64,000 nt of DNA, taken from Ligula intestinalis. Taxonomy: Eukaryota > Platyhelminthes > Cestoda > Diphyllobothriidea > Diphyllobothriidae. Shown in pieces: positions 23,090 through 34,450 of the stretch. The stretch is from positions 11,261,333 through 11,325,332 of the forward strand of contig JAYGXS010000005.1 of NCBI GenBank assembly GCA_036362985.1, in the 5' to 3' direction. Every line of letters begins with the position of its first letter. Within the stretch, counting starts at the first letter, position 1. The position numbers and the translations under genes are program-made. The notes beneath the pieces were generated by a model. That model did no database searches. It saw only the letters and a program-made list of their open reading frames with translations, and was not told where the DNA came from.

Positions 23090-24100
23090 TTGCACTATGC
23101 AATTTTCAGCCGACTAAAATTAAATATACACAAACCACCTATCGAAATCAATGAAGTAGTATGTCCATAGTTATTTCGGTAGATGATGCGATCAAGTTCA
23201 AAGATTGGTGTATTGTGGAAGATGATGGGTCGAGGAAGCTCTGTGGGACCAAAATATATGAAAATACATTTGGCTGGAGAAAATTTAATCTGCCAGGTAG
23301 CGTTCCAACGTGAGAGCGTACGCGAGTCTGCATTACTTTTATGAACGCAATTACTGGCCTTGACCTTCGAAAATGAGTAAATACACTTAAGGTAATCAGT
23401 ATAAATTAAATTTTCTGTGTTATTGAGTACTGCTGAAATTTCATTTACATAAAGAATGAAAAGTAGGGGTTTTAAAACCGTGCCTTGTAAAACGCCACTC
23501 CTGATAGGCTGAGGCTTCGAGTAGGTATCGCCTACTATGACTTTCTGGCTGCGCAAACACAAAAAGGAACAAATGAAATCGACGAGAGGAGGTCAGATGC
23601 CCAGAGCTTTCAGTTTCACTAGAGGATACTTGTGTGGCGCCTTGTCAAAGGCTTTGCTAAGGTCAAAGTAGATCATAACCATTGATTGATGCTCATTATG
23701 AAGTACAGTGAGGAGGTTAAGGAAAGCCAAGTGAGAGGTTTCGTATAATTTTCCAGTTCAAAAACGATACTATGAGGAGCTTAATAGATTATTTACTATG
23801 CAAGGATCAAGAATTTGATTGAAAAATTTTTTTCAAGGAGTTTGGCTAGAGCTGGGATTTTGTCGACGCCTCGATAATTATTTAGATCCGAACGAGATTC
23901 TGACTTGAAGACTGGAATAATAAAAGATGTCTTCAATGAGTCAGGAAGGAATGTTTTGTCATCGACACATATGGGACTTAAATAACTAAAAAGCTCACTA
24001 TTCTCAGTTGAAGTTTGAGGAATTTTAGAGCTCTGCAGCATTAGGTCACCTAATTGATCAGTTAAAAAGTAATTTAACAGCGCTATGTAAAATTCCAAAC
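23090..24100 (-). mobile_element. CR1-like RT fragment, same family as 10.0-12.0 kb
   Basis: Blocks on the minus strand: KTSFIIPVFKSESRSDLNNYR (24098-23900), then SGVLQGTVLKPLLFILYVNEI and FSPAKCIFIYFGP (23560-23230). The wording matches the 10.0-12.0 kb element closely. Both ends and the 3' tail are missing. The catalytic box reads YTDYLK, so it is inactive. Confidence 0.65.
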
Positions 24101-24941
24101 GTCCTTTAACCCAGGCTACTAGTCAGCAGAATGTGGTGAAATCTCACATGGGTGGGGCATGACAAAGCTGTTTTCGTAAACCCCCGCGTATAATTTTAGA
24201 CACACCCAAAAGCGCCTAGATTACCAGCAAATGCCACAGTTTAGGTGACGAAACGGTTGGAATAATCTAATTGGTCATTATTCACGCACCAAATATAGCT
24301 ACGACAATTTCTTGTAAGTTAATTGCTAGTGGTATAAGAATCTATGCATAGGAATGGTTGTAACGAGACGGACAAAAGCGCTTTTGTACAGAAAACAAGA
24401 TTTCTTCTGCTTTCTATATCTCCTCTAGATGTATATTGTCTGAAGTACATTTTGCTGCCCCACTCCTTATCTGCCTCTTTCTTGTACCTTTATTCAACCC
24501 CGTGTGCTTTGCTTACATTCTCCCCCTACTCCACTTTATGTGGCTGCTTTTTATCCCTCAGACTACTTACATTTTACCATTTCATTGTCGTGTCTTTCCT
24601 TTTTGGTCATATATCCGTCCATTCTCTTCCTCTACCATCAACCTCCCCCTCCGCTCACCGCATTTAACATTCATTGATGGCGGCCAGTTCATATCAACCT
24701 TCCTGTTCAGCATTCACATCTTTGTTACCTACTGTGGCTGTCCTCACGCTGTTCAGCCTTTTCTCACGTTTTCTACTCAATGCACCTCGCTTTTATGTTT
24801 TTTTTAGGTGTGAATGAATTTAAGTCGCTCATTTTTTTATTCCGATCCAAAACTCTCTTTCCACTTTATTGGCAAAATTTCGCACCAATTATTTTATAGA
24901 TTTGCTTCTCAAACTGCCTTCTACCTCGCAACACCCAAGTC

Positions 24942-25436
24942 ATGCAACTGCCACTTTTACGAATTCTGCATTTGAGTAAAGCTATGCACGAGAACCAGCC
25001 CATTAACCCCTCGTTTTATCACAGGTTATTTTGGCGGGCGTTCTTGCGAGCTGAGTACTCTCGTCTGGCTCTGATTAACTGGCGTGTACCTGTGGCGGGC
25101 GCCGCATACAATGAGCTTCTGCACCATTGTACTTCGAAATGCATCGGCTCACTAAAGTCTTCTGGTTTTAGGACTACTTTCCGTGCTTTGTATTTTTGTC
25201 CTTGTGGAAACTGTCATCTCTTTGACCTTCTTAATGCGAAAAACGGGAGTTATAATGTTTGTAGATTGCAAAAGCAGCAGGATTTATTGGATTTATTAAT
25301 TTCGGGAGCACTCATCAGCTATTTCCTCTCATTGCATAACGTAAATAATGTAAGAGAAAGTACAAAATTGAATGCACACAGTAGAATCGATACAAACAGG
25401 AAGGTAATAGGAAATGGCCAAGAGGCTAATCAATAA
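24942..25436 (+). CDS. Open frame of 164 residues, unrecognised
   Basis: An open frame with FYHRLFWRAFLRAEYSRLAL, VPVAGAAYNELLHHCTSKC and FCPCGNCHLFDLLNAKNG. The CPCGNC motif could bind zinc, but no family is recognised. The last third lies inside the fold-back element arm, so at least that part is repeat sequence. Probably a mobile-element remnant rather than a host gene. Confidence 0.25.
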   Translation: MQLPLLRILHLSKAMHENQPINPSFYHRLFWRAFLRAEYSRLALINWRVPVAGAAYNELLHHCTSKCIGSLKSSGFRTTFRALYFCPCGNCHLFDLLNAKNGSYNVCRLQKQQDLLDLLISGALISYFLSLHNVNNVRESTKLNAHSRIDTNRKVIGNGQEANQ

Positions 25437-26003
25437 CGTACGAAAGTTAAAACACTGTGGGCAGCAAAAAAGTGGGAAAAAATGTCTAGGGTATAAAGTT
25501 GGGAAGCGGACTGTGTAAATCTGATAGCCGGATTATACCAAGGGCAAAGCTAGGTTAACCACATGCTCCAAATGTTTTCATCGGTCAGGTTTGAAGCGCC
25601 GTATGTTTGGGCACTAAATACTCGTACTTTACGCTACCTGGAGGCAGTCAACATACGGCGGTTCAAACCCGACCTAGGTAAACAGCTGGAGCATGTGGTG
25701 AACCTAACTTTGTCGCGGTAACGCCGGCTCCCTGATTACACATTCCCCTTCCCAACAATTTTTGGCCTTCGACTCTTCTCCCCGTTTTTGCTGCCCACAG
25801 TGTTTTAAGTTTCTTACGTTATTGATTTGCTTCTTGGTCATTTCCTACGACCTTGCGGTTTGTATCGATTTCTCTGTATGAATTCAATTTTACAGTTTCT
25901 CTAATGCTATTCACGTTATGCAATGAGAGGTAGTAGCTGATGAGCGCTCCTGAAATTTATGGATTCAATAAATCCTGCTGTTCTTGCAATCTACAAATTT
26001 TCA
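25258..26003. repeat. Fold-back element with about 345-bp inverted arms
   Basis: Arms at 25258-25603 and 25660-26003 are imperfect reverse complements: TTTGTAGATTGCAA against TTGCAATCTACAAA at the outer ends, CACTGTGGGCAGCAAAAA against its complement in the middle, and CGCCGTATGTT against AACATACGGCG at the inner ends. The roughly 55-bp loop reads ACTCGTACTTTACGCTACC. A single-arm relative including the loop is at 42150-42500, so this looks like an inverted duplication of that unit. Confidence 0.8.
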
Positions 26004-26217
26004 CCTGGGTAACTTTGCCTTAAATGGGATTTGTAATCGATTTTTCATAACCAACTTTTGTAGTTAATGACCTTTTGGAATAATTGCTTTTGTACTAGAC
26101 CTCAGATAAAAATGATTCTGGGACGATTTTTAATTAAAATATCTGACAGAATCGTTTGAGTTTACTGGGACTGCATCTTTTATCTACTTTGTTATTTGTA
26201 GTGACAAAATATATACA

Positions 26218-26587
26218 CAGGGTGTCCCAAAAATGTATACACATTTTAAGTTACTGGAAATTTGGTGCTTACCATAATTTTAGTAATAAAAAATGCAAAT
26301 ATGTTAAGGAATATCATTTTATTGTTCTTTCACTGCACGTTGAATTTATATTAAATAATAGAACTGACAGAAGCCATTGAACATGAGTGCGCCCGAATAC
26401 CAAGTGAATTGTTTCATGGTGTGTATAATTCCATTGCTTTGCGTGATCAGCATTTTCTGGATCGAAATGGACCTCAGTTTGAGAAAATTCAGTGAAAAAG
26501 AAATAAAATGATACTTCTTATTTTTTTATCATTTTGAAATCATAAAATTATCATAACCACCAAGTCTACAATTTTTGGGGCACCCTG
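26218..26587 (+). mobile_element. Internally deleted mariner-type element
   Basis: Terminal inverted repeats CAGGGTGTCCCAAAAAT (26218) and, reversed, CAGGGTGCCCCAAAAAT (26587) lie in a TA-rich target. Inside, 26382-26494 translates to RIPSELFHGVYNSIALRDQ and FLDRNGPQFEKIQ followed by a stop, resembling the C-terminal end of a mariner transposase. At about 370 bp it is a non-autonomous deletion derivative. Confidence 0.6.
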
Positions 26588-26880
26588 TATATATATTAAT
26601 AAAAAAGGATCCAACCCATGTCGCAAAAAAGTTATTGTTTTTTTCCTTCGGAAAACTGTTTCCCTAATCAAGGAAACAGCACCTGTTTTCCTGCTTAAAT
26701 TACTGGAAGTTCATTCATTATTAGCTAGTGGTTTTTGTGGACACATTCGCAAAACCTTTTTTAATTACCCTGTGATTGTTGCTTATCTGGTGACACCGAA
26801 ATCTCCAGTTCACACCCAGCGCCCCTGATCTGCGCTTTACAGGCAGCACCCCGCGCAGCACAGTGGATGCCCAAGGTGCG

Positions 26881-27074
26881 CCGGAATTGGTTGGCTCAGC
26901 CCTGACCAATGTTAAACACGCGGCACCTAACCAATGACTGTGTCAACTGTCACCTTCGAGGTTGCACCCTCTATTTTAATTGGAAATTTCCAAACTTACA
27001 GTCCTCGGTTTGCAGAGAAAGGTCTCAAGGCGTTATAAAAAGAGCCCTTTTTATTCTACGGCCATTCTCTTCCA
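26881..27074 (+). promoter_or_regulatory. Putative upstream region of the Kelch gene with CCAAT boxes
   Basis: The stretch before the Kelch start is less AT-rich than its surroundings. It contains CCAAT at 26906-26910 and 26931-26935 and an inverted ATTGG at 26886-26890. It ends in a pyrimidine-rich acceptor, CTCTTCCAG, at 27066-27074. I infer a proximal promoter or 5' untranslated part whose leader is spliced to 27075. No TATA box in a convincing position is visible. Confidence 0.3.
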
Positions 27075-27087
27075 GGCCTTCTCTGAA

Positions 27088-30000
27088 ATGGCATTCTCAG
27101 AGTCGGAAGTCTTTGAAGAAGAATTCCCGCCAGTTCAATGGCGCAGAGTGAACGATTATCGCAAGGCGGGCAAATTCTTGGATGTAACTATACAGGTACA
27201 GTCGATTGCCTATCACATGAAATGTCGTAGATTAGGCAGTAAATTTCATGTTGCGCGAAGTCAGTGTAGCAGTAAATTAAGATCCATAAGTATAAAGAAG
27301 ACGTTGTTTGGTTGACAAATTACTATTGATTAGCATAAAATTGTTTAAAGTTTACAAAAATCTGCAAACTCAGGAAATGGCTATATGAGAAGTTACGCAT
27401 CCAATGTGAAATATAAATGCTTTTAGGCAGGAGCTCTCAAAAAACGTCAAACTAATACAAAATATGTACAAATAGAACATTCAATATTTCATGTGACGTC
27501 CATTAACATTTAAAATAGCACTTATTCTATCGGATAAAGACGTTGCCAAGTTATCAATAGTTGTTTGTGCGATTTGGGTGCTGAGAACATAATTCACTTT
27601 TTTTATCCATGGAAAGACTTTTTGGCTTCATAAACAAGTGCTTTGACATTTACAAAAATATGTAGGATTGGATTTCGTTCAGGGCTGTTTGCAGGAGTAA
27701 AAATAGATTGAAGGCCACACGCGGAGAGGTTGTCTTGAGTCTTAAAAGTTAGTTTAGAGTAGTACTTGTGATTAAGTTCGTACGATTTGTGTAAATTGAA
27801 ATAAATTTCCTTTCATCACATTCATTTGTAATTCTTTCGAGAGTTCGGGTGTGACGAGCTGCAGATCGTTCTCGAAATTCTACTATGCACTTTTCAACTT
27901 TTATTGTTTTTCTTCGATTGTCCCTGAGTACCGAATTTGTTCAATCTAGGTACCGAAAACTTGAAAATAAGAAATATCTTCAAAGAATTTACCTAAATAA
28001 TGAACTTTTAACCATTGCTCCTTAGGCCGCTGTCTGCGTGGGACATTATTCTAGAATCACACAAACATGTTAACTCATTGCCGAGAAAAATTAATTTCCA
28101 CAACAAGTTAAAAATTAATACGTCTAAGAATAATTTAAAAACTTCCTACAAGAAGTTGCCTCTTCAACAAGCTTTCAGTCAGTATCAGTCAGTATACTTG
28201 GAGTGAATGACCGAAGCGTTCTATTCAGATATTTCGACGTCTTTGCACACAACCTTTTTGGAAACTTAAATCAAGATCAAATGGGATATTTTGACCAGTT
28301 TTTTTTGCCAATACAAGCGAACATCCGTGTCCCAGGNNNNNNNNNNNNNNNNNNNNNNNNNNNNNNNNNNNNNNNNNNNNNNNNNNNNNNNNNNNNNNNN
28401 NNNNNNNNNNNNNNNNNNNNNNNNNNNNNNNNNNNNAATGACAGAATATATCCTTAGATATTTTTAAGCATGATAATATTTAGCCTGTTCCATTTCAATT
28501 TTTTATATTCATTGATTTTTTTAAATATATGGAAACATTTGCTCGGGGTTCATTTACAGCGACACTTCGTGTACACTCAACCATGGTCAGTAATGTCGGC
28601 ATAGTAAAACAACTTTCGGTCTCCTAGAATTATTACTTATCTTTACGGCACAAAACGTAACAGATTTCTTAGGAAACATTTTAAAGCTACCTTTTTTCTT
28701 CTTTTCCCGGCAATAATGCTTAAATTCAAACGAACACTTACCTCAAGTTCATGAAAAATAAATTGTATATTTAAGGCTCATTGCAAACTTATTTTTATCT
28801 TAAAAAGTAATACAAAGTTGGTAATCACAGCTGCATGTAAGCAACTGTATGTCAACAGGAAGGAGTAGTACGTTACAAGTAGTAAGAAAGTAAGTCAGAG
28901 CCGATTTAAATTGTGGCTTCTTATAAACTTATAGTCACTAGGCCATAAAAAACTCCTAAATTGGTGGCAGAGTTCAGCGAACCACTGATTTCCAAAAATA
29001 TAGGCAAAAAACGGCTCAAATTGGTAATTAGATTGAGATTATATGATGCAGTTAGATGTGATCCTGGTGTTGAGGTTTTGGAACGCTTAAAGTCGTGGGA
29101 AAAATAATATGGCATCATGGTGGTGAGATAAGAGGGACTCACCTGGGACAACGGGGCGAAAATAAGCAGGGAACAGTAGAAGTCACGGCAACATCGCCGA
29201 GATGCGACTCACTAGACGGCAGAGTTTATTGAAAAATTAGCGAAAACGTAAGGACCCGCGATGATCATCAATAGGGACCTCAAAAGACGAAGATGCGATC
29301 ACTGGAACAAGAGTTGTATTTGCCTGACGTTTCGGATTCCCGAGGAAATCCGAAAAGTCAGGCAAATAAAACTCTTATTCCAGTGATCGCATCTTCGTCT
29401 TCTGAACTGCTTCCTGGGACTCGAATATTCGCTACTATTGGCAATAGGGACCTCGAAGATCATCGCCAGGGGTTGCAAAATGGCGAAACGTTTGCAGCGT
29501 TTGGAAATGATGCTTGACTCTGCAGAGGCAAAACAAAATTTTCTGTTTTGTAAAAATATATAATTTAAAAGTTTCTGCTGTTTATGAATGTTCGTTTATT
29601 GTACAACATGCGCAAACAAGAAGCTTTTTCCACAACATTTAGTAGCGTAGGAAATTCCTCGAATGTCAATAAACACTGTATTTGGCCTATTTTCATCTCT
29701 ATTTTACCTCAGTATACTGATCTTAGTCAGTCAGTATATTTGAGGGAAAAATAGGCTTACGCCATTGAACTCCCTATTTGTCATATCAAAATCTCAAGAG
29801 TTATAAACAATGTTAACAGGTTTTTAGTCAGGAAAATATAGACCATCACATGGCGCAGTGGTGTTTCTAGGCTAATATGTCACTAAGTTATCGTTGTGCT
29901 GCAGCATGTGTATATCAAGTCGGTGTTTGAGTTTCTCTACAGATTGGGACATAACAATCGCCTCGGGAAGGCTATTCCACTGGTCCACGACCCGATTAGA

Positions 30001-32601
30001 GAAAAAATACTTCCTCACGTCCAATCGTCCTTGGGGCCCATACAGTTTGACGGGATGTCCCCGGAGATTAGTTGTAGTGGCGAGTTGGAAGGAATCGTCA
30101 CACATGAGAGCGCAGTCCAATCCACGCACAATACGGAAGGCTTGCAACGTAACGCATTTCTAGAAAAAAGAGCATTTTTTGCCTCGAGTCAACCTAATGA
30201 AAAAAATGAACAAGCTCAAGTGTGTGATAATCACCCACTCCAATTTTTACCTTTTCATTTCATCAGCTAGGCAATCTACTTGTATTTCTGATACCACGAT
30301 TTACACGACTATTTGGCTCTTGTATTAGGTGGAAGGTTACGCAAGAATCAAGGCCCACAAGGCAGTACTAGCGGACCGCGTTCCTGCGTTGGCATCCCAG
30401 CTGCGAGAAAAACGGCGTCTTAAGTTGCCCACGGTACCTCGGAGGTAAGTCTGCTCTTGCTCTTGATTGCGCACCTTCTAGCGTCGCCAACGATTTCCTC
30501 GATTACGTTTACACGGGGAGGATCACATTGACAAACTACAACGTCAAGCCGATCATGCAGCTGGCACAAACTCTGAATATCCCTGTGCTCGTGGACTGGG
30601 GTGTAAATTTTATGGCCAGCAGGTAAATAATCACCGTTTATTTCTGCATGCCTGTCCATTCTATAGATTGACTGTAGAAAATGTGACGGAAATCTTGCAT
30701 TTTGCCAAGACTGCTCATCTTGAATCACTGAGGGAGCAGTGTATGCGTTTCATCACGCATGGGTCTGACGAAGGACTCGCTCTCAGGTCACGTGCAATAC
30801 CTGTAGCATTCAACGAACCACGTGACACTTTCTTCCTCTTTGGGTCGGAGACTGAAGATCGCTCCAAGTACTGCGTCCTGCAGTACGATACACGCCAGCA
30901 GCAGCAGCCCATGCGACGGATTGCCGACTGGGAGGAACCGTGCATGGATGCCACATTCAGTGTCATCGGTGGTGAGTAGCCTGAGATTTTGTTCCTTTAC
31001 CTACACTTTTTGCGATTTTCTGCCTTTCCCATCACCGGTGCCTTTTTGTGGGAAAATTATGGCGCAATTGTGCCTGTCAATAGGACTGCCACAGTCGGAA
31101 GCAGCAGATACTTTTAAGCTCCCACCTTCTCAGAGAATGTTGGCCGTTTCTCCCTCTTTTTATTTTGTTTGCATGCAATAATTAGGCCAGCTCAAACTGC
31201 CTATCCCCCATTTGCGTGGCTGTGTTCTTTTTTCTTAACAGACAACCAGGTGATTTAATTGCATGCGCTTTGTTTAATTTTAGTTGTGTTCCCATTTTAC
31301 TGGCTAGTTTAAAACATATAATTAATGTAGGAATGTGGTGACGCCCGTGACTTTCTTGTCGAGTTTCTGCCTCTTGTTTTTCCAATGCTCATCTTACACT
31401 GATTTGGTGCCCTTCTTTGTGTTTCTATTAATCCCTCTGCGAGCAGAAAGCATCTTTGTAGTCGGAGGATGGTCTGAAGGAATAGGCCACTTAGTGCGAG
31501 TCTCTGAGTTTGTGGTGAGGGCAGCGCGCTGGCGTAAGCGGGCACCCCTCGCCGTTGGACGCCGATGGCACGCAACCGCAGTCCTGCAGGCATGTGGAGG
31601 CGCAGGCAAAACGTTGCTCGGCGTTTTTGGTGGCGAAGGCGACGGACAACGCAATCTCTCCACCTGTGAAGTCTTCAACGTTAGGCGGGACAAGTGAGTG
31701 GCCATTTTTGTGAATGCAACTTTGCTTGGCTTTCAACGTTACTTACTAACTTCCTGCAACTCACTTGTCGCCCAACAGATGGAGCAGCCTGCCCAGCATG
31801 CGGGAGGAGAGGTATGCACCCGCTGCTGCCTGTCTACCAGGCGATTGCCGCGTCTTCGTCTTTGGCGGTCGTTGGAACTGTGCTTCAGTAGAGTTCTGCA
31901 GCCTGGCAGAAAAGTGGACGAGAAAGGCAAAGAGGATGGTGACCAGGGACTTTTGGCAGGCAGCAGCTCCCATGAGACGTGCATGCGAATGGCTGGCAGC
32001 CACTGCCTTTCGGGGAGGCTTCGTTGTCGCCGGTGGACGCGATGGTGGTGTCCTAAACACCGTGGAACTCTTCAGCCCACCCGACGCTGCCAGTCCACGT
32101 GGACAGTGGACTGCCCTGGCGGACATGCAGACCCCTCGCGTCGAGTTCTCTCTTTGTACTTCTGGTAACTCCGTTTTTGCTCTCGGTGGCCACGGTAAGC
32201 ATGTCTGCTTGCTTCTCTACGCTGCCCTGCCTGGATGCATTTGGTCTCCCTTTTGTTTCGTGTATTTGGTGCACAGATTAAGGGAGCAGCTCGTTTGTGT
32301 CTCTATTTTTGTGTTATTTTTACATGCGCAAAAGCCTTAGAGGCGACTGTAAGTGCTTATTATTGTCCCTCCTTCTGAATACTTTTCTCTGGCATTTTTT
32401 GAAGGCGGCACTTTAGTAAAAGATTTCTTTTTCGCTAAATTTGTAGTCCGCGACGATGAACTGAATAACACAATAGAAGAATTTACGCCAGCAGCCGCCT
32501 CCGCAGAAGCCAGGACTGACTTGACTTCCTGGCGTTGGTCTTCCAGGAACCCTATAGAGATGCTTTACTGGATTGCGGGAGCCGCTAAACTTCGCTTATA
32601 A
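27088..32601 (+). CDS. BTB/Kelch-repeat protein, seven exons
   Basis: Seven exons join in frame: 27088-27195, 30329-30444, 30482-30622, 30667-30971, 31447-31693, 31779-32194 and 32447-32601. Every junction is GT/AG and the phases agree, giving 495 residues ending at TAA. Residues about 17-120 form a BTB domain (KFLDVTIQ, KAHKAVLADRVPAL, DYVYTGRITL). A short BACK-like start follows (LTVENVTEILHFAKTAHLES), then Kelch-type blades with paired glycines (FVVGGW, GVFGGEG, FVFGGR, VVAGGRDGG, FALGGHG). Family members usually act as CUL3 substrate adaptors or actin-associated scaffolds; that role here is inference. The BACK region is much shorter than in typical KLHL proteins, so this is a compact or divergent member. 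The start ATG lies 13 bases after a good acceptor (CTCTTCCAG at 27066-27074), suggesting a spliced or trans-spliced leader. Intron 1 (3.1 kb) holds an assembly gap and repeats, so an exon there could be missing. Confidence 0.85.
27450..27790 (-). mobile_element. Possible mariner transposase fragment in Kelch intron 1
   Basis: The minus strand reads, with a frame change, VWP, then PANSPERNPILHIFVNVKALVYEAKK-like wording, and later SDRISAILNVNGRHM. This recalls the W-P-..SPDLNP..D...W catalytic region of mariner transposases, with the last aspartate unclear. Only partial resemblance is visible. Confidence 0.3.
28337..28436. other. Assembly gap of 100 N
   Basis: Lies within the 3.1-kb first intron of the Kelch gene. 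An additional small exon could be hidden, although the flanking exons already join in phase. Confidence 0.99.
28920..29200 (-). mobile_element. 3' end fragment of the 10.0-12.0 kb retrotransposon family
   Basis: Shares ordered blocks with 10094-10330: ACTCCTAAAT.GGTGG.AGAGTTCAGCG, GGGACAAC.GG, GTAGAAGTCA.GGCAACATC and CGAGATGCGAC. No coding part remains. It lies in Kelch intron 1. Confidence 0.6.
29304..29382. repeat. Short fold-back with GAAACGTC motif
   Basis: Arms such as GAGTTGTATTTGCCTGACGTTTCGGATTCC (first half) and GGAAATCCGAAAAGTCAGGCAAATAAAACTC (second half) are reverse complements apart from a few changes, with a loop of a few bases. The arm wording also occurs after the Penelope-like element at about 47500. 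Confidence 0.7.
29557..30290 (+). repeat. Dispersed repeat split by a retrotransposon tail
   Basis: The outer parts (29557-29760 and 30160-30290) match 35840-36160 in order: AATTTAAAAGTTTCTG, GTAGGAAATTCCT-type block, CAGTATACTGAT, then CCTCGAGTCAACCTAATGA and TTTCATTTCATC. The middle (29872-30150) is a CR1-like 3' tail that appears inserted between them. Confidence 0.55.
29872..30150 (-). mobile_element. 3' end of a CR1-like element
   Basis: The minus strand reads LRGHPVKLYGPQGRLDVRKYFFSNR and DQWNSLPEAIV, the C-terminal end typical of CR1-like proteins. The rest of the element is absent (5' truncation). It lies in Kelch intron 1, about 180 bases before exon 2. Confidence 0.65.
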
Positions 32602-32682
32602 ATAGCAGCATTTTGTCGCAGAAACCCCCTCCTCTAATAATCCCCTGCTCTGTGTGTACCACTAAATACATATCTTGCAAAG

Positions 32683-32688
32683 ATTAAA
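32683..32688 (+). terminator. Candidate poly(A) signal of the Kelch gene
   Basis: ATTAAA, a common variant poly(A) signal, lies about 80 bases after the Kelch stop codon at 32601. No canonical AATAAA is closer. Confidence 0.35.
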
Positions 32689-32854
32689 CAGTTTTACACA
32701 CTTAATTTTCTCGCGTAACCGTAGGGGGGAGCTAGGCATGAAACCTGGGGGCGACTGATTACATGTAAGTTGAGACCATTCATCTGGGCGGTCAAGACCT
32801 TCTTGCAGAGTTTTTCATCATAAAAGTATCTGAAACAACTTTGAGATACATTCC

Positions 32855-33720
32855 AAAGTGTGACACTATCTGCATTGGCACAGTCACATTTACCTCACTG
32901 GCGTTTCTTTCACTCATTATCAAACTGTCACTCTGTCTGTTTGAGAACAGGAGCATTGCTAACCGCAGATTGCCTATTTCTTGGCGAGAACATGTTCACC
33001 AACATAAGAATTTCCTCAATTTAAAATCACAGTGAAAATCGTCTACAGAAGCTCCGAACTTAGATGAAAAATTCGCTTATTTCGGAGCTGAATTCACCTG
33101 TATTCACCATACTTTTATTTAGATTTTACAGCATTAAATACCGATCTGGCAGCGCTAGTGATGTGAGAGTGAGTTTGGGAACATAAATATAACTTCAATC
33201 AGCCTAACGTTCAATACTGCGTTTTTATCGGAATGTGTGAGCCCAAGTCTATCACCCTGTAAGTGATAACTGCCTTATATTCACAGGCTGCAATTTAGCA
33301 CAGTCATATAACCTCGACTGTCTTGTTCGTTTTCGGGACACACATACTTTGTTTCAACATGTCTTATGTGAGCCACTGTTTCCGTGCGAAACCTAGTTAA
33401 ACAGACCTTAATTCCAGTAAAAAAATTCAGATAAATCATGAACTACGACATTATCTGCATTGACACTCTCGCCATTACCTCACTGACATTAGTTCCCCCA
33501 AGGTCAGCCTGTTACTTCGTCTGTATTCTGCCGTTCTTAACGCGTACGCTGCCCACCGGTGATTGCCTTATTGTTATTAGCAACACGCTCTCCATCAGTA
33601 GGAAATCTTCAATCCCCTTCGAGCTACACCGAACAGTTGGCGTACTTAGGAGTTGCAGTCACGTGTGCTCACCACAGTTTAATTAAGAATTTACAGCATC
33701 AAAGACCGAGTTGATAGTGC
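32855..33720 (+). repeat. Diverged tandem duplication, unit about 580 bp
   Basis: Two copies (about 32855-33160 and 33435-33720) share ACACTATCTGCATTG/ACATTATCTGCATTG, ATTTACCTCACTGGC/CATTACCTCACTGAC and TTTACAGCATTAAATACCG/TTTACAGCATCAAAGACCG at matching spacing. No protein is evident. Confidence 0.45.
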
Positions 33721-34359
33721 ACGTGGGATGGCAGTGAGTACTTTAGCACCGATGAACGGCTAGCAACCTACTTCACACAGCTACGCCTGCCAATCCATTT
33801 CATGGTGAAACACCTGACAAATCGGTTCCAAATCACATCCAGATGCGCAGGACATCCCGGGTTCAACTGAATTAATTAGGTGAGCCTCACTGCAGGATTT
33901 TCACGGGCAGTCAATATAGCCATGCGAGCGCTTATTGGCTAGTTCGAGTAGGCTAAAATCCCAAATAACATCGTGCTAGGGATAAGGTTCTTATTCATTT
34001 GTTGCACTCGAAATGAATTTTTTGTCATTGACATAGAATTGCACGTAAATTTGAAGTGTACACGGTGCTTCGCGCCGCGAACTTATATAAACTAACCCCA
34101 GCATGGTAAGTTGGACCTCGGGTGAGTTGATGTAGACGACCTCCTAAATGCCATTTTTTTACCGGCATGTCACTAGGCAAAGTTACCGTCATGGTGCATG
34201 CTCATTGGCAAGTCAAAATACCCTTGCACTCCTGCACCTAGTTCAAGCCAAATTAATCCGCCAGAGCTGAGAGCCAGTGGTATTACAGGCTAGGTTCGCC
34301 AAAAATGAATAACCCATCCACAAGCTGTGATGCAATATGAAGGTCAAGGTTAGGCTAGC

Positions 34360-34450
34360 CAGAACATATGGACTGGCTGGGGTTTCCATCGTCCAAACCT
34401 TCATTTGTTTGCTCCCCTCTAGGCACTTCCATCTGCGAATACCGAAACAA
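34360..34450 (+). repeat. Short dispersed repeat (partner at 39172-39290)
   Basis: GGTTAGGCTAGCC...GACTGGCTGGGGTTTCC.TCGT and AAACAAAG-type blocks recur at 39172-39290 (GGTTAGGCTGGCC, CTGGGGGTTTCCGTCGT, TTGCTCACCTGTGGGCA). No coding content. Confidence 0.4.

Noticed and set aside
24344..24807. Pyrimidine-rich open frames that look like membrane proteins
   Set aside because: Hydrophobic Leu/Phe/Pro composition arises from CT-rich DNA; there is no start context or conserved motif.
30668..31736. Open frames on both strands over the Kelch exons, including Arg/Pro-rich minus-strand ones
   Set aside because: The plus-strand exon chain explains the region with correct phases; the others lack domain features.
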